This document shows positions 48,984 to 60,872 of a DNA stretch of 64,000 nucleotides, piece by piece. The stretch lies in NCBI GenBank assembly GCA_003024785.1, contig PUQB01000718.1, forward strand, positions 46,362-110,361, written 5' to 3'. Source of the stretch: Selaginella tamariscina. Taxonomy: Eukaryota; Streptophyta; Lycopodiopsida; Selaginellales; Selaginellaceae. Position 1 is the stretch's first letter, and every line of letters starts with the position of its first letter. Made by a program: the position numbers and the translations under genes. The notes beneath the pieces were generated by a model. The model ran no database searches and was not told where the DNA came from. It worked only from the letters and a program-made list of their open reading frames with translations.

Positions 48984-50399
48984 TCGTGAACATATGGTAC
49001 CTTTCATATAAGATGAACTCGGTGACTAGCTTGTTCTTCATGAACCTTTCCATAACTGGCTCTGACATGCAGATTGCAATCTTTCGATTCCGTCCTCCCT
49101 CCGCTGAAGGCAGTATGTGGACGCACCCATCACCGAACCAAGGCTCCGTGACAAGCGTGTAATGGACCTGCTTTCCCCATCCAAAGTCCGTCTTGAAGAT
49201 GGGGAACGTGTGCATGGTCGTACAGTTAATGTCCTTACCACCGTAGTAATCTATGTTGAACGCACACTGCAGGCCCTTCCTGCGTTGAATCTCCATCCAA
49301 TCTATTGCAGACTGAATATACTCTCCCTTGATCTTTGAAATGTCCTCCTTTATCAGCCTTGCAACGAAAGATATGTGGTGAGATTTTATATCACCAGCTC
49401 GAGCAGGTAACACAGCCACATGTATCGCGTTCCCAAAGTAGTTCATTGGGACAGGCGGGTTCTTGAACCTCTTGTTACCCCTGCAAGAAACTGGGTACAA
49501 GTACTTAGTTACATTAGTGTCAGGTATCTGGCGTGCCTCCGTCATTGCCTTCCAGATGAGTGCGCAGATGGCCACAAAACTGCTCGTCTCGCCGAATCGG
49601 AATGGGCCAGTTTCAATCTCCTTCATGAGTTTATCCACATTTGCAGTGAGGGTGAGTATCTTCTTCCTGTAAGTGGATGCTTCCTCCCAATCTTGTAATC
49701 GAAGGACTTCTCGGAGACATAGTCCCGAACGGGAACGGTTACTCTTGGTGGTTCTCTAGGCTTAAACATGCCTGCATTGAACAGTGGTGCTACTGTGATT
49801 GGGAAGCCACGGTACACCCTCGACCATGCATGGATAAACTCTGCCACTGAGTAACCATCAGCTACCGTCTCTGCCAAAGAGCATCCCAGGGCAATACCTC
49901 CACAGGCAAAGCGTGTCACCTACAGATATCACAAAATCATGCATGCAGTTTTTATACTTAGACCGTACGTGTATATTACTTGTATTTGAAGGATTGGGGA
50001 GTTATCATGGTATTTCTCCTTTGTGTTCAGTTCCTCCTCTATGGAACACTCTTCTATGCTCTTCCAGTCAGTAAATCTGGCTTCCGTGTGGGCCACGCGG
50101 ATGGGGATGCCAGCGTCGTTACAGTTGACTTGCAGCTGATCGTTGCTTCCGATCTGCACTCTCCCTGCAAAGACGTAATAATGGTTGAGCGTGAGTGCGA
50201 GAGACTGCCTAAGTTTGGACAATATAACGCCAAAATATGCAATGGTGGGATCCTGTGGCGGCATATAATAGTGTATAAAGCTAGAATAATAAGAAGAACT
50301 GGCTAGCAGATCGATGTTTGAGAGGGATTTCCAACAGGGCTGTGGAGTTGGAGATGAAGGGGAGACATTGTATATGCAGTCCAGAAATATGGAAGACAT
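48958..50399 (-). CDS. BAHD-family acyltransferase with altered HxxxD (one frameshift)
   Basis: BAHD enzymes transfer acyl groups from CoA thioesters to alcohols or amines in the cytosol. Exon 1 (50,399-49,980, 140 codons) has the N-terminal PSSPTPQPCWKSLSNIDLL and HYYVFAGRV features. A 60-bp GT-AG intron (49,979-49,920) joins in phase to VTRFACGGIALGCSLAETVADGYS in pieces. The HxxxD catalytic motif reads E-T-V-A-D (49,868-49,854 area), so the general-base His is Glu. The structural DFGWG motif is present (TDFGWGKQ, about 49,180), as are the ending residues LPSAEGG and MERFMK. Total length of about 450 residues fits the family. The frame changes once near 49,690-49,660 (SEKSFDYK to WEEASTYRKK). 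A TATA-like CATATAAAGATA lies about 40 bp upstream of the start. It may be a non-catalytic family member or a young pseudogene. Confidence 0.85.
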
Positions 50400-50432
50400 T
50401 TAGAGCAAGTGGATGTCTCATACCAATGTACG

Positions 50433-50447
50433 ATATCTTTATATGAT
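50433..50447 (-). promoter_or_regulatory. Possible TATA box of the BAHD gene
   Basis: Minus-strand TATCATATAAAGATA, 34-48 bp before the start codon. This would give a very short leader, so the call is weak. Confidence 0.3.
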
Positions 50448-50759
50448 ACGCTCTCGCTAATACTGCTTGCTAAGTGAGATCCAAGTTTATTTGAGCATGG
50501 ATATCGTGGGCGTGCTTTTGCGTAAGGATAACATTTTGTATAATGAAACGCTTCGACTTCCACCAGACCAGAGCCAAGAATGTATAAATGCTTATCACCA
50601 AAAGCTGCAACTCATTTAAATTCCATACTGGGACTCTACTAACATACCATAAAAATATTCTCATTATATAAATTATGTATGTAAAAAATAATATTAAAAA
50701 ATCTTTAATGTTTTTCTTCGAACAGTGTAGCGGTGACAGAGATAACAAACACATGTCAC

Positions 50760-52230
50760 ATCTAAATACGTGTCATATTTACCAATTAAAAATTTAAAAT
50801 GCGACGTGGCTTCGACGTGACTTAACCATTTCAACAACATAAATAGCCTACATTATAAATGTACAAACGTATCCAACCAGAGACGGATACAATCTGTTCA
50901 ATCCTTTACATATATGTACATTATTATAAACATGTGCTATAGAATTGGAACGATTAGATAAATAAAATAAAATATACTACACTGCAGCACTAGATTTTAA
51001 ACATCCAACCCTTACATTGAAAAAAAATTAAAAATTAGAATTTAAATATGTTTTATAATTTTATATAATATAAAAATGTGTATAAATATTTTATTTTAAA
51101 TTAAATTTTTATTATTTATTATTTATAATATTTTAATGTTATATAATAATTATTTTTTGAATATAATTATTATATTCACTTCAAAATAGTAATTTCATTA
51201 GTACATAAGTTTAATATATTACACATAAATAAAATATACATATGTTCCTACTAAGATTTAAAAGAAGAGCATTTATTAATGTTTTTCATAAATAGATATT
51301 ATACTTATGATATAAAATGTATTGTTGATAAAATCAAAAGTATAATATCGAAATATTTTAAATCAAATTTTAAACTTATGTACATTGAAAATCAATATGT
51401 ATGTTTAATGTTAACTGAGTGTATTGGTTTATTACGGGTTGAAGAAGTTCAGTGTTTTAGATATGTCATAAGCCTGTAAATATATTAATATTTTAATTTT
51501 TTGAATTATATTAATCTACAGTTTAAAGTTATTTCTCACATGGCAGTATTCTCACCAGATTAAGGATAATAATTAAATTATTAAGTTATTATTAAATAGT
51601 TAAATTTATGTATAACTTAAAGATAAACTCACTGTGTTAAAGATAATAATTAAATTAAAAAGTTAAAATAATAATAAATTTATATTTATATTGTGTGTAC
51701 CTATGTATGTTGCGAACACCCCGTCCAACCGTTAATATCTTATCCAATCCAAGATTATCCTAAACTCACCATATAACCGACCCCATCCCATGTTGGTGCA
51801 GAGTACATTTAAGTGTAGAGTGTATATAATATATTTGTCTTTGTAATGTATATGAAATTCCAAGGAATATTAAATATGAAATAAACAAACGTTTGATTCA
51901 AATATACATAACAGATTTGAATCTGTTTTCATATTATCTCATTTTAATATGAGTAAAATATTTATATGGAAATAAAATGGTCTTTTATAAACCTGCCTGT
52001 GTTTAAGTGAAAGTCGTAACTTAGTTTTTTATTTATTATTTTGATTTTTTGTTCTATAACTGTTATTTATATACTATTTCATATTCAAATACTTCTATGT
52101 ATTAATAAAAATCAATACTAAGTTTTTATTCATTATTTGATATTACATAACGAGTAGAAGTAAAGTTATCCTTGAAATACAAGAATATACAATATATGTT
52201 TTAATTTTTTTTTTAATTTATTAATATGTA
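50760..52230. other. AT-rich spacer
   Basis: No recognisable gene. A short open stretch (51,279-51,479) encodes an AT-driven Ile/Tyr/Lys-rich peptide without similarity. It runs up to the left edge of block B at about 52,235. Confidence 0.6.
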
Positions 52231-52319
52231 TATTAATAACTTATAAAGGTACATGTGTAACAAATTTATCTGGCAGACTTATTATATTACATTTATAATT
52301 CTAAGAAAATTCTTTGATA

Positions 52320-53210
52320 TAAAAACAGCCATACAATGAACACTTCAAGCAACTGCAACCTGTAACTCATCGTACATAGCCACTTTAACATGTTCTTCCC
52401 AATCAGAAGGCAGGAGATGACCAAGTTGCTTGTGGAGATCTGTCGCTCCACTGCCCTGTTGCATGTGCTGGATCGAGTCATGGATCTCACCAACGACGTT
52501 GTGCCGAGGATGCTGCTGACCAAGAACACTTTCTGAGGTCGGAGACATAGGAAGGATCAAAGATCTCATCCTAGACATCTTTGTTATAGCCACTGATATG
52601 GGAATTGGGGACTTTGTACCATATCTCAAGTGGATGGACAAAAATCCGTAACGTTCTTAATTCTGGAGGTACTTCATTGACAACATGCTGTCCAAGGGCA
52701 GGACATACTTGGAGCGGGAAACGGAAAGCATCCCTGTGATGGTGGAATGGGGCTTAGCACAACTGCTCAAGAACGGCAAGGTGCAAGCAGAAAGAACAGA
52801 ATCATGGAGGAATCATACATCCCAACGCTAAAGTTCTTCGATACAGTCGTCAAGAAGATATTCCGCCATGCATCCGTCGGTGCCAATGTTCAACCATGAG
52901 ACAACAGAGGCATGTAGAGTCGACAACTTTATGATACCCAAGGGCACCAGAGTTATGATGAATGCATATGCCATTGGGAGGGATCCCAGTGCTTGAGAGT
53001 CTTGGACACATTCAATCTCAATAGGCTCCAGGACTCTCAACTAGATGTCCAAGGGCAGCACTTTGAGTTGCTTCTTGTCTTGCGCTCCTGCTTATGGTTT
53101 AGTTCACTCTTGGAAGCTTGGTACATACTTTCGACTGGGATGAGAGTAATCCAAGGGAGCTTAACATGACGGCCAAGTTCGGTGCCACTGTGGTAGTTAG
53201 CTGAAACTGC
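52320..53210 (+). pseudogene. Cytochrome P450 relic (block B)
   Basis: Copy of 11,300-12,190. It holds the same G-I-G-D-F-V-P-Y-L segment (about 52,600), IPKGTRVMM (52,945) and the K-x-F-R version of the ExxR helix (AAGAAGATATTCCGC near 52,850). The heme-binding Cys loop is also missing after the FELL-equivalent near 53,060. It differs from block A by scattered small indels, including loss of a few codons near 52,770. Confidence 0.8.
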
Positions 53211-53459
53211 ATCCTTATGTAGTTTTCTTTCTCCTTGCAAGTCCCTTGTTTTGCTACATTGTTTTAATGCAACAACAACTTCCTTCATTTTCCATTGTTA
53301 CCTTTTTTTTTGTACTTTCTAAGAAAAGTCTTCTTCCACATTCAAGCTTTCCTTTCATTCCGCTCAAATTTGAAATTTAAAATTTGAAACTCGAATATGG
53401 AAAGTATATATCACTGCCTGTACATGTATATTGTTTCTTGTTGACATTCTTAGATTTCT

Positions 53460-54560
53460 TTGTACATGTTGTAGAGCAAACTACATGGTTACATGCATTC
53501 AGAAGAGTCGAGAAACTAACGTCGGGTCCTTGCAAAGCCATCGGGAAGCACCTCCATGGCACGCTTCCCATGCCCGGATCCCGTATACGATGTGATCATT
53601 GAGTTCCAAGCTACCGCATCTAACACAGGCATTTGCTCAAAGAGTTTCCTCGCTCTCTTTATATGTCCAATCATTGCAGACCATGAGAGAAGGTCCCTCT
53701 CTGGCATCATACAAAAGATCTCCCTCACTTAGGCAATCTGCATGACGTGCACAAATCCAGTAATCTATGATGTCCATGTGATGGAGTCCTTCGCAGGTAT
53801 CTGATTGAGTAGAAAGGCTGCCTCCTGCATTTGTCCTGGTGGGCATATCCAGATATCATCGTGTTGTACGAAACTAGATCATGTTCCTGCATCTCTCTCT
53901 CGAAAAGCTCTATTGCTTCCTGCAGATACCCACTCATGATGGAAGTCCATGCCACCAAGTTTTGCTCCCCATTGTATCGAACAGTTTCCTCGCTTCTTGT
54001 AAATCACCTTCTTGGGCAAATGATTCCACCATTGTGCTCCATGATATCACGTTAAACTCTGGCATTGCATCGAAGGACCTCGCTTCAGCAAATGCTCTTT
54101 ATGGTAAATGCTATAAAGTACAAGAGATAATAGACCTTCTCAAGAACAGATCCCACGCATCAGCATCATACACATCTAGAAGAATTCTCCAGGACACGCA
54201 CGGGCATGCTGTCGAAAAGTTCCTGAGCTTTTTGTAAATGCCCCTCTCGGGCATATGCTGCAAGCAGGGTGTTTAAGACATTTCAGTATACTCAGGCATC
54301 TGGCCATAATAGACGCATTTTTCTTGTTCGATTTCACCATTTTGTGCGAGTATCCCCAGCATAGAAGTGCATGCAACGGAGTTCTTCTCTGGCATCGTTT
54401 CGAAAGTCTTCTTAGCATTGTACACTTGCCCATTCTCGGCATATCCCACAAATAAGATGGTCCAGGAGAAATAATTGGGTTGATCTATAGCATCAAACAC
54501 GAGCTTTGCTTCCTACCGCATTTTCTGTATATTTCTATGAAGAGGTTGGATAGATATTGG
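53460..54560 (-). pseudogene. PPR protein relic (block B)
   Basis: Copy of 12,420-13,560. It reads AENGQVYNAKKTFETMPEKN (54,370-54,450, better kept than in block A), EHDLVSYNTMISGYA (53,830-53,880), NLVAWTSIMSGYLQEAIELF (53,890-53,960 area) and MPERDLLSWSAMIGHIKRA (53,660-53,728). Frame changes occur between repeats. The block-B text shows that the ancestral gene carried a run of MPE(K/R)-N/D repeats. Confidence 0.82.
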
Positions 54561-54829
54561 TTGTTTGGCAACTACTGTGAAGAATTTGCGCATGGATGTG
54601 CCAAGTAAGCTTTTACATAGATTCCGTGGGGAGGTGATTGAATGTTCAATTGGCTGTATGTGGGCCAGTATGAAGTTTCACCTTCACACATATAATGACA
54701 TGCTTATATACACATACCATAGCTTCAACACATGAACATAACACGAAACAAACATGACATTCAATTTTTTGGACACAAACACAAAACACGGAAATGAACA
54801 TGATAAACATGGATAAACACAAATATTCT

Positions 54830-56690
54830 CTAGAGTATTTTATTCATCACTTATCTCATTTAGAAGCTACTTATTAGCATCATAATCATCTTCATATTCT
54901 TTGATAGTCTCAATATCAATGTTGCTTATGAAGAATACTTCCCACTTGGCTCAAGCTCACTGCCAAGCTCTTTTTTGAAGCAACGTGCTCAAAGATGCTG
55001 AAACATGTGGGGAAGAACTTGCTTAACTAGGCATTTGAATTGCAACTTTTACAAATCTAGACCAAAGTAACTGTTGTCCTCCCACCATTGCATATAACCT
55101 TTTGTTGTATGATCCATCTGGGAGTCTCTAGTGCCAAAACTTCCCTCAAAGTTCATGTATTGGCAAACTGATTTTTTTAATAATTTACATATACTGATAA
55201 TCAAGGAATTGCATCTCCAAATATGTATTCCAATCCTTAGAAACTTCCTTGGATTTTTTATTCTTAGCCCTGAAACTTGAATTAAGCACATATGCCACAA
55301 AGTGAAAGGTGTTATGATAATCCCACCATCTTATTTAAAATTAATTAGTTTAACTCGTCATACTTAAGATATCTTCCTTTAATTGATAGATGTTCTCACT
55401 CATTTGATTTATCTCCTCATAGACCTTCCCAACCACATGCACGTCTTTGTGAACCATTTGTAGCAAATACATTACCCTCCTTAAAACAATAAGCATGTAT
55501 TTAACCTCATCCCAATATTTATCGTTGAATACTATTGGCATATGTCCTTAATTTTGGCTTTGCATTGTAAGCATTCCTCACAAACATATGTTGTATCTTC
55601 GACGAGTGTTGAAGTTCAATGAAACACGATTTGACAACAACTTTCTTATGATGGAGAGATTGGTGGAACTGAAGAGAAGAATGTTAAAATCGCCACCAAA
55701 TGTGGATGGTTTCGGAGGAAACCAACAAGAACCTTCCCTCATCTAGAAGCCTACCCATCCATGGTAGTTTTGTGAAATCCTTAAGAATGTTGTTTAAACA
55801 ATGAGCGAAATAAAATCCCACACAATCTTTGGCCTCCTCGCCTCTAAAATCTTAATAGCAACCCTGTTTGAAGCCTTGTTATCCGTGACAACAAGAAGAA
55901 CATTTTCCTCTTCAACAATCTCGATACCTCGTTCCCATGTTGCAAAGACATTATCAGTAATCTTCCCATTAAAAGATGTATCAATGGCCTCAAGGATAGT
56001 CGATTGTCTTTAGCTGTATACAACAAGCCCCATGATATGACGATTCCTTGTGTCATTTCATGCATCAGCGACAAGAGTAACCCCATAATTCTTCTAGTGT
56101 GCCTTCACCTTGGCAAGTTAAACATTGAGACTGGTTTTCTCTGCTTGCAACAATTGCTCTTGCAATGCCATCTCTATTGGAGGGTCATAAGAATCCCATG
56201 CCTCACAATCCATTGTACCATTTCCTTGAAATGATAAAAATGAACTTTCACAAAAGATATGTGCTTGTTCTAGAAAAATTGTTCTATGTCCATATCTACT
56301 ACTTCCTTCTTTTTCGGATCAAGGGAGTCCCTAATTCCCTGATGTCATTGTGAAAAAACCTAAAAATCCCTTATATAGAATTGCTACTTAGTGTAGAACT
56401 TTAGGAAGCAACAAAATTCTCACCTTCGTTATCATTTCTTGCTCTGATGTTTTCCAAAAACTTGGTCATCAATGGTTTTGACCATCTCCCTGAATTGGTA
56501 TCTTTTCTTTGCTGAAATGACATCATAACTTAAAATGCCATCTTCCCCTATGAGATGCTCCCTAACATGTTATACACCTAAAACTTTTTCTCTCAATGAA
56601 CACCACTTACCAGACTAGCATCAATGCCCACTATGATAGTTCGTTTGATCATCGAGAATCACCTCTTCCCACCAATAAGATAATGGATGT
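54830..56690 (-). pseudogene. hAT transposase relic (block B), without the 13.9-kb insertion
   Basis: Collinear with 13,840-14,280 joined to 28,142-28,330 and 29,965-31,200. The dimerisation region near 55,080-55,160 reads FEGSFGTRDSQMDHTTKGYM and QWWEDNS. The middle part includes MVHKDVHVVGKVYEEINQMS (55,380-55,450), and the DUF659 part lies around 55,880-56,060. Frames are broken. Its value is that it preserves the unoccupied sites for both the TIR element (55,221-55,228) and the solo LTR (about 55,411). Confidence 0.72.
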
Positions 56691-57790
56691 TTAGATTTAC
56701 AAAAGTGTAAGTTTAGATTTACAAAAGTGTGGAGATGTCCCAGGAACAGAATGATTTATTTCAAACAGGCATCTGTAACAGATTAAGAAGACGTACGAGA
56801 AAATCTCATGCAAGGGTGCTATCTCTTAGAACATGGTGATACATGATTTCATTGTGAATTTGCATCTACACAGAGCTAATCCAAATCCAAATATTTGATA
56901 GTGCAGCAGAGACTAAGATGTATTCGTAGAACTCCCTCGTTTCAGCATATACATTGAAGGACATTTGACGGAATGTCGGAGACAGATGCTGCCTCCTAGA
57001 TGGCAAGCAATCCTATCTTCCACATGTCCTAGAGACAGTGAGAATGTCTACTGTGAAGGAACATTCTCTCATGGACATATTGGCCAGCTGTAGCGAGCAG
57101 GATTATAATTTAACATTAGATACATGCATGTGTATGTATGGATATCATACATGGTATGAAGTAGCAAATATATATGCACACATGTATATAAATATATTTT
57201 ATAATATATTGAAACTGGCATTAATTAATAACTAATTATCTTGAAATTGCATATCTTTGTTCTTTTATTATTGAATATTGAATATTATAGTTATTGTTTA
57301 AATCTTATAATATGTTAAAACTTCAGTTTCAACACTCAACTGAATTTACCAGCTATAGCCTTGAGAATATATCTTAATTAAATCATTTAGAATTAATTTT
57401 AAAAGTTTTTAATGATAAAAACATTTAAATATCCTATGTTGATCCTAAGATTTATAGAATATACATGATTATGTGTTATATTTAAGTGTTTCAGCCAGAT
57501 AGAGATTAATACGTGTCATATTAACTAATTGAGAATTAATATGCGACAAAACATTTTTCCAGTGGCCAGTTACGCATGACATGTCATAAGGATACTGTAT
57601 TCATTGAACATTTTCATCTTTCGGTGTATTAATTCGTAGTCCCTGTTTAAAATAACATTCGAGAGGTCATCATACTCAAAAATCAATTATTTTCGTGTCA
57701 TACTTACAACCATAGAACATGAACAAGAGGTCCTCGTGAAGTCGAAGGCAATCTTAAAGTATATATCAGCTCGAAGTACATATTAAGATC
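56690..57790 (+). other. Conserved upstream region of thioesterase copy B
   Basis: Matches 33,780-34,840 with small indels. It has an extra 72-bp AT-rich stretch near 57,358-57,430 that block A lacks. No recognised gene. Confidence 0.5.
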
Positions 57791-58553
57791 CAGGCAGGTT
57801 TGCAGCACGTCCATATGTGTATCCCAGTTCTTGCATCTTCTTATATCTCCTACCATTTTGCGTATCCTGGGTTAAAATCTGGTATTCACTTCACAGAGCA
57901 GCAATTTAATAGTAGAACCACCTCCCATTAACAATGCAGACGTTATGATAAAGCCAAGTATTACTAAAACTTACAGAGGGAAGTTTTAATTCGTAGTTAT
58001 GAAGTCGGTGTTAGATCGCAAAACATCAATCTTAACGATAGCTCGTTCATATAAACTTAATTAAAGAATGTACTTCATTATTAGAATGTGTAATAATCTT
58101 ATAGGTATGAAATTTTTAAACACCCATATCAACCCATGTTTAAGCATGCCTGCACTGAGTCCAAAACCACCGTTAGGTCCTTCAGTAGACCAGGTTGCAT
58201 CTGTATGGTTGACAGCCACTTCCTGCAATATAGACAGCCCACTCCCACCGACAGTTAACATAGTTAAGTTAAGTTAGTTATTATAACTTAACTAGATTGA
58301 TCACACTCCACCAAAGCTTAGTTAAGTTATATTTTAACTTAACTAAATTAGTGTGATTATGATGAAGTTAAGTTAAGTTAAATAAGTTATTTTAACAAAA
58401 TCACACTCTCACCATTAGTTACATAAATAAAGATTAAAATTAATTAATTTTTAATAAATTAATTTATTATGCTGTATTTGAACCACAGACCTTCAATATA
58501 AAAACGTAGATTTTTACAAAGCAAACTAAAAATTTACCATATGGAAAGTGTAT

Positions 58554-59907
58554 TTACAAAGCAGGTGTTTTTTTTTTTTTTTTTACTCCACGCCCCCTCC
58601 CTAGTGGAACGGCAGCCACTCCTTCAGAGCCTCCCTCTTTGCCAGCCCCTCCGCTTCCTCCGCTTCTCTTCTCCGGCCGCTTCCGGTCCAGTCCTCGTCG
58701 CCCTCTTCCTCGCTGTCCTCGCCCCTTGCGTGCCTCCCGCCCGCTCCTCCTCCAGCTCCTCACCTCTTCCTCCGTGTCTGCCTCGTTCAGGTCTATCAAT
58801 AAATTTTGAGTATGCAACACGTCACAATGCTGTCTGTTGCATTCCGGACCTCCAGATTCATCGTCGTGCAGGATTCTAAACTTCATTTTCAGCACACCGA
58901 ATGCCTGCTCCACAACCACACGCGCCTTGGAGACTTCGTAGTTGAACATCGACTCTGCAGGTGTCCAGTGCCTTGGGTTTCCCATGTACGGTGCCGTCAC
59001 CCACGGCCTACACCGATATGCCTTGTCTGCCACTAGGTAAGGTGATATCTCCCTCCCATCCCCCAGCACCATGCGCGGTTGTTGCAGCACGCTGCCCCGA
59101 CGACAGCGCTCTTGAAAACCACATAGCCTCCATATTCTACCGTCGTGCACAGAGCCAGGATATCCTGCATGCAAATCCAAAAACCTTCTCCTGCTGTCTA
59201 CTATAGCCTGTGCAACAATCGTATACCTGCTCTTTCGATTATAATATCATTCCCATGCTCCACTGGCCGACGAATGTTGAAGTGTGTGCAATCCAATGCC
59301 CCAGCAACATTTGGTAATTTGGAAAGTTGTTCAAATCCAGCAATACTCTCCATAACCTCTTCCAAATGACTTGGCCATTTCAACTTGTATCTGAATACTC
59401 GGGTGATTGCCTCGCAGGTCCGTTTAAAACATTGAACTGCTGTTGATTGACCAATAGCAAACCGTTCTGATAAATCCAAAAAGCTCGGATTATTTAACAA
59501 CTTATATAATGTGCAAGCAACTTGAACAACAACCGGCACAGCAAATCTGTAGTTTGTGTCTTGATGTTTCAATCCGCAACAAGCATCCGACATAACCAAA
59601 GAAACCTCTCCTTAGACATTCTAAAAATGTCTCTCCAACGCTCCTCATCGTAATAAGCCATTAAGAAATTATCAAACCATGCAATACTACGTGGCTTCAC
59701 CCACCAAGGCCCGACATCCCTATATCTACAAGCTACAAAGAATCTATTCTCTTCAAGAAACCACATATCTAAAGGATCAAATAATATTCTATCTTCACAT
59801 CTTGCTCTCTTAACAGGTCTACTACGACTTTTAAATAACTCTTTAAATAAAACAAAAATAAAAAAACATAAACTGAAACGATGCTTCAAATAACTCATCA
59901 ACATCAC
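58554..59907 (-). CDS. PIF/Harbinger DDE transposase (two frameshifts)
   Basis: Reads from MMLMSYLKHRFSL at 59,907 through FRMSKERFLWLCRML, TNYRFAVPVVVQVACTLYKL, GALDCTHFNIRRP (first catalytic Asp, about 59,290), GYPGSVHDGRIW (second Asp, about 59,140), YLVADKAYRCRPWV and ARVVVEQAFGVLKMKFRIL (catalytic Glu, about 58,900). The domain order is that of DDE_Tnp_4. Frame changes lie near 59,590 and near 59,230 (IERA to RYTIVAQAIVDSRRRF). The C-terminus runs into an Arg/Gly-rich low-complexity tail encoded by a C/T-rich tract (58,585-58,780). Confidence 0.85.
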
Positions 59908-60120
59908 CTACATCTAATTGATAATCCATAATTAATTAACTTCTTATACTAATGATGTCCCTCGTTCTCGCTCTCACTTTTAGCTAATCGAGCTGATATT
60001 CAAAAAATATAAAATGTGTTAAAACCATGAAACATGCAACAACTAAACTATAATGAATGCAATATCTAATGCCAACTTTAGTTTTACCTTCACGCATCTC
60101 CATTGCAGTTCCCATCCTCT

Positions 60121-60872
60121 TCATGCCTTCTGCCATAACTCCCAACACCCCCAGTAGCCCAGCCCTCTCTTCTTTATCAAACAAACTCGCTCTCGCTCAA
60201 GTTCCACCCACTCCTTATCGAGCTCCATCTTCAACGTGTCTCTATGAGCTTGCGACTCAGAAATATGTAGCAAAACCTTCCCTTGATTTTCTGAAGAAGC
60301 TCTAAGCGTGTCTACAAGTAACTTTGTACTCTCGTTGATTCGCTTCAAGCCCTTTGCCTTTCCAGTACTTCCAGGAGCTCTATCTCCACGTGCAGCAGTT
60401 GAAGTGTCACTTTGGAGCTCGTTTTCTTCTTCTGCTTCTTCTATGTGTTCACTCTCCGGTCTACTGCTATCAAACATTTTTGTAGGAGTCATCACTGGTC
60501 GTCTCTGCTGCACCTGATCCATTACCTTGTATGTCCTCTCATCCATAGTAGGAAGGTTCTCTTTCTTACGCTCTGCAGGAGTCATCTTAAAGTAAGCTCC
60601 ACTGCCATATGAGTTTGATAATCGTGTATCATACGATAATCCGAGAGTAAATTCTCCCACTTAAGGCGACATTGCTCTGCAGTCCTATCCACGTTCTTAA
60701 TCACTAACTCTGCAGCAATCTTCTTCCACTTAATGTCAACCTTTTCAAACTTGTCCCGTGATGAAGAAGATTGTTCTTGACGAAGCATCTCTTCTATTTT
60801 GGCAGTGATTAAAGCGTCAATCTCATGATCCCTCCAGTTTGGAGCTCTCTTCCTTTTTTGAAGGCTCTCCAC
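60121..60872 (-). CDS. Myb/trihelix-like second protein of PIF/Harbinger (one frameshift)
   Basis: Start at 60,872. Residues 10-75 hold the SANT/trihelix-type DNA-binding domain (NWRDHEIDALITAKIEEML, WKKIAAELVIKNVDRTAEQC, KWENLLSDYRMI). The frame changes near 60,605, after which come MTPAERKKENLP, a Ser/Glu-rich linker and a predicted coiled coil (LLHISESQAHRDTLKMELD). In the superfamily this protein helps bring transposase into the nucleus and to the ends. Confidence 0.8.
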
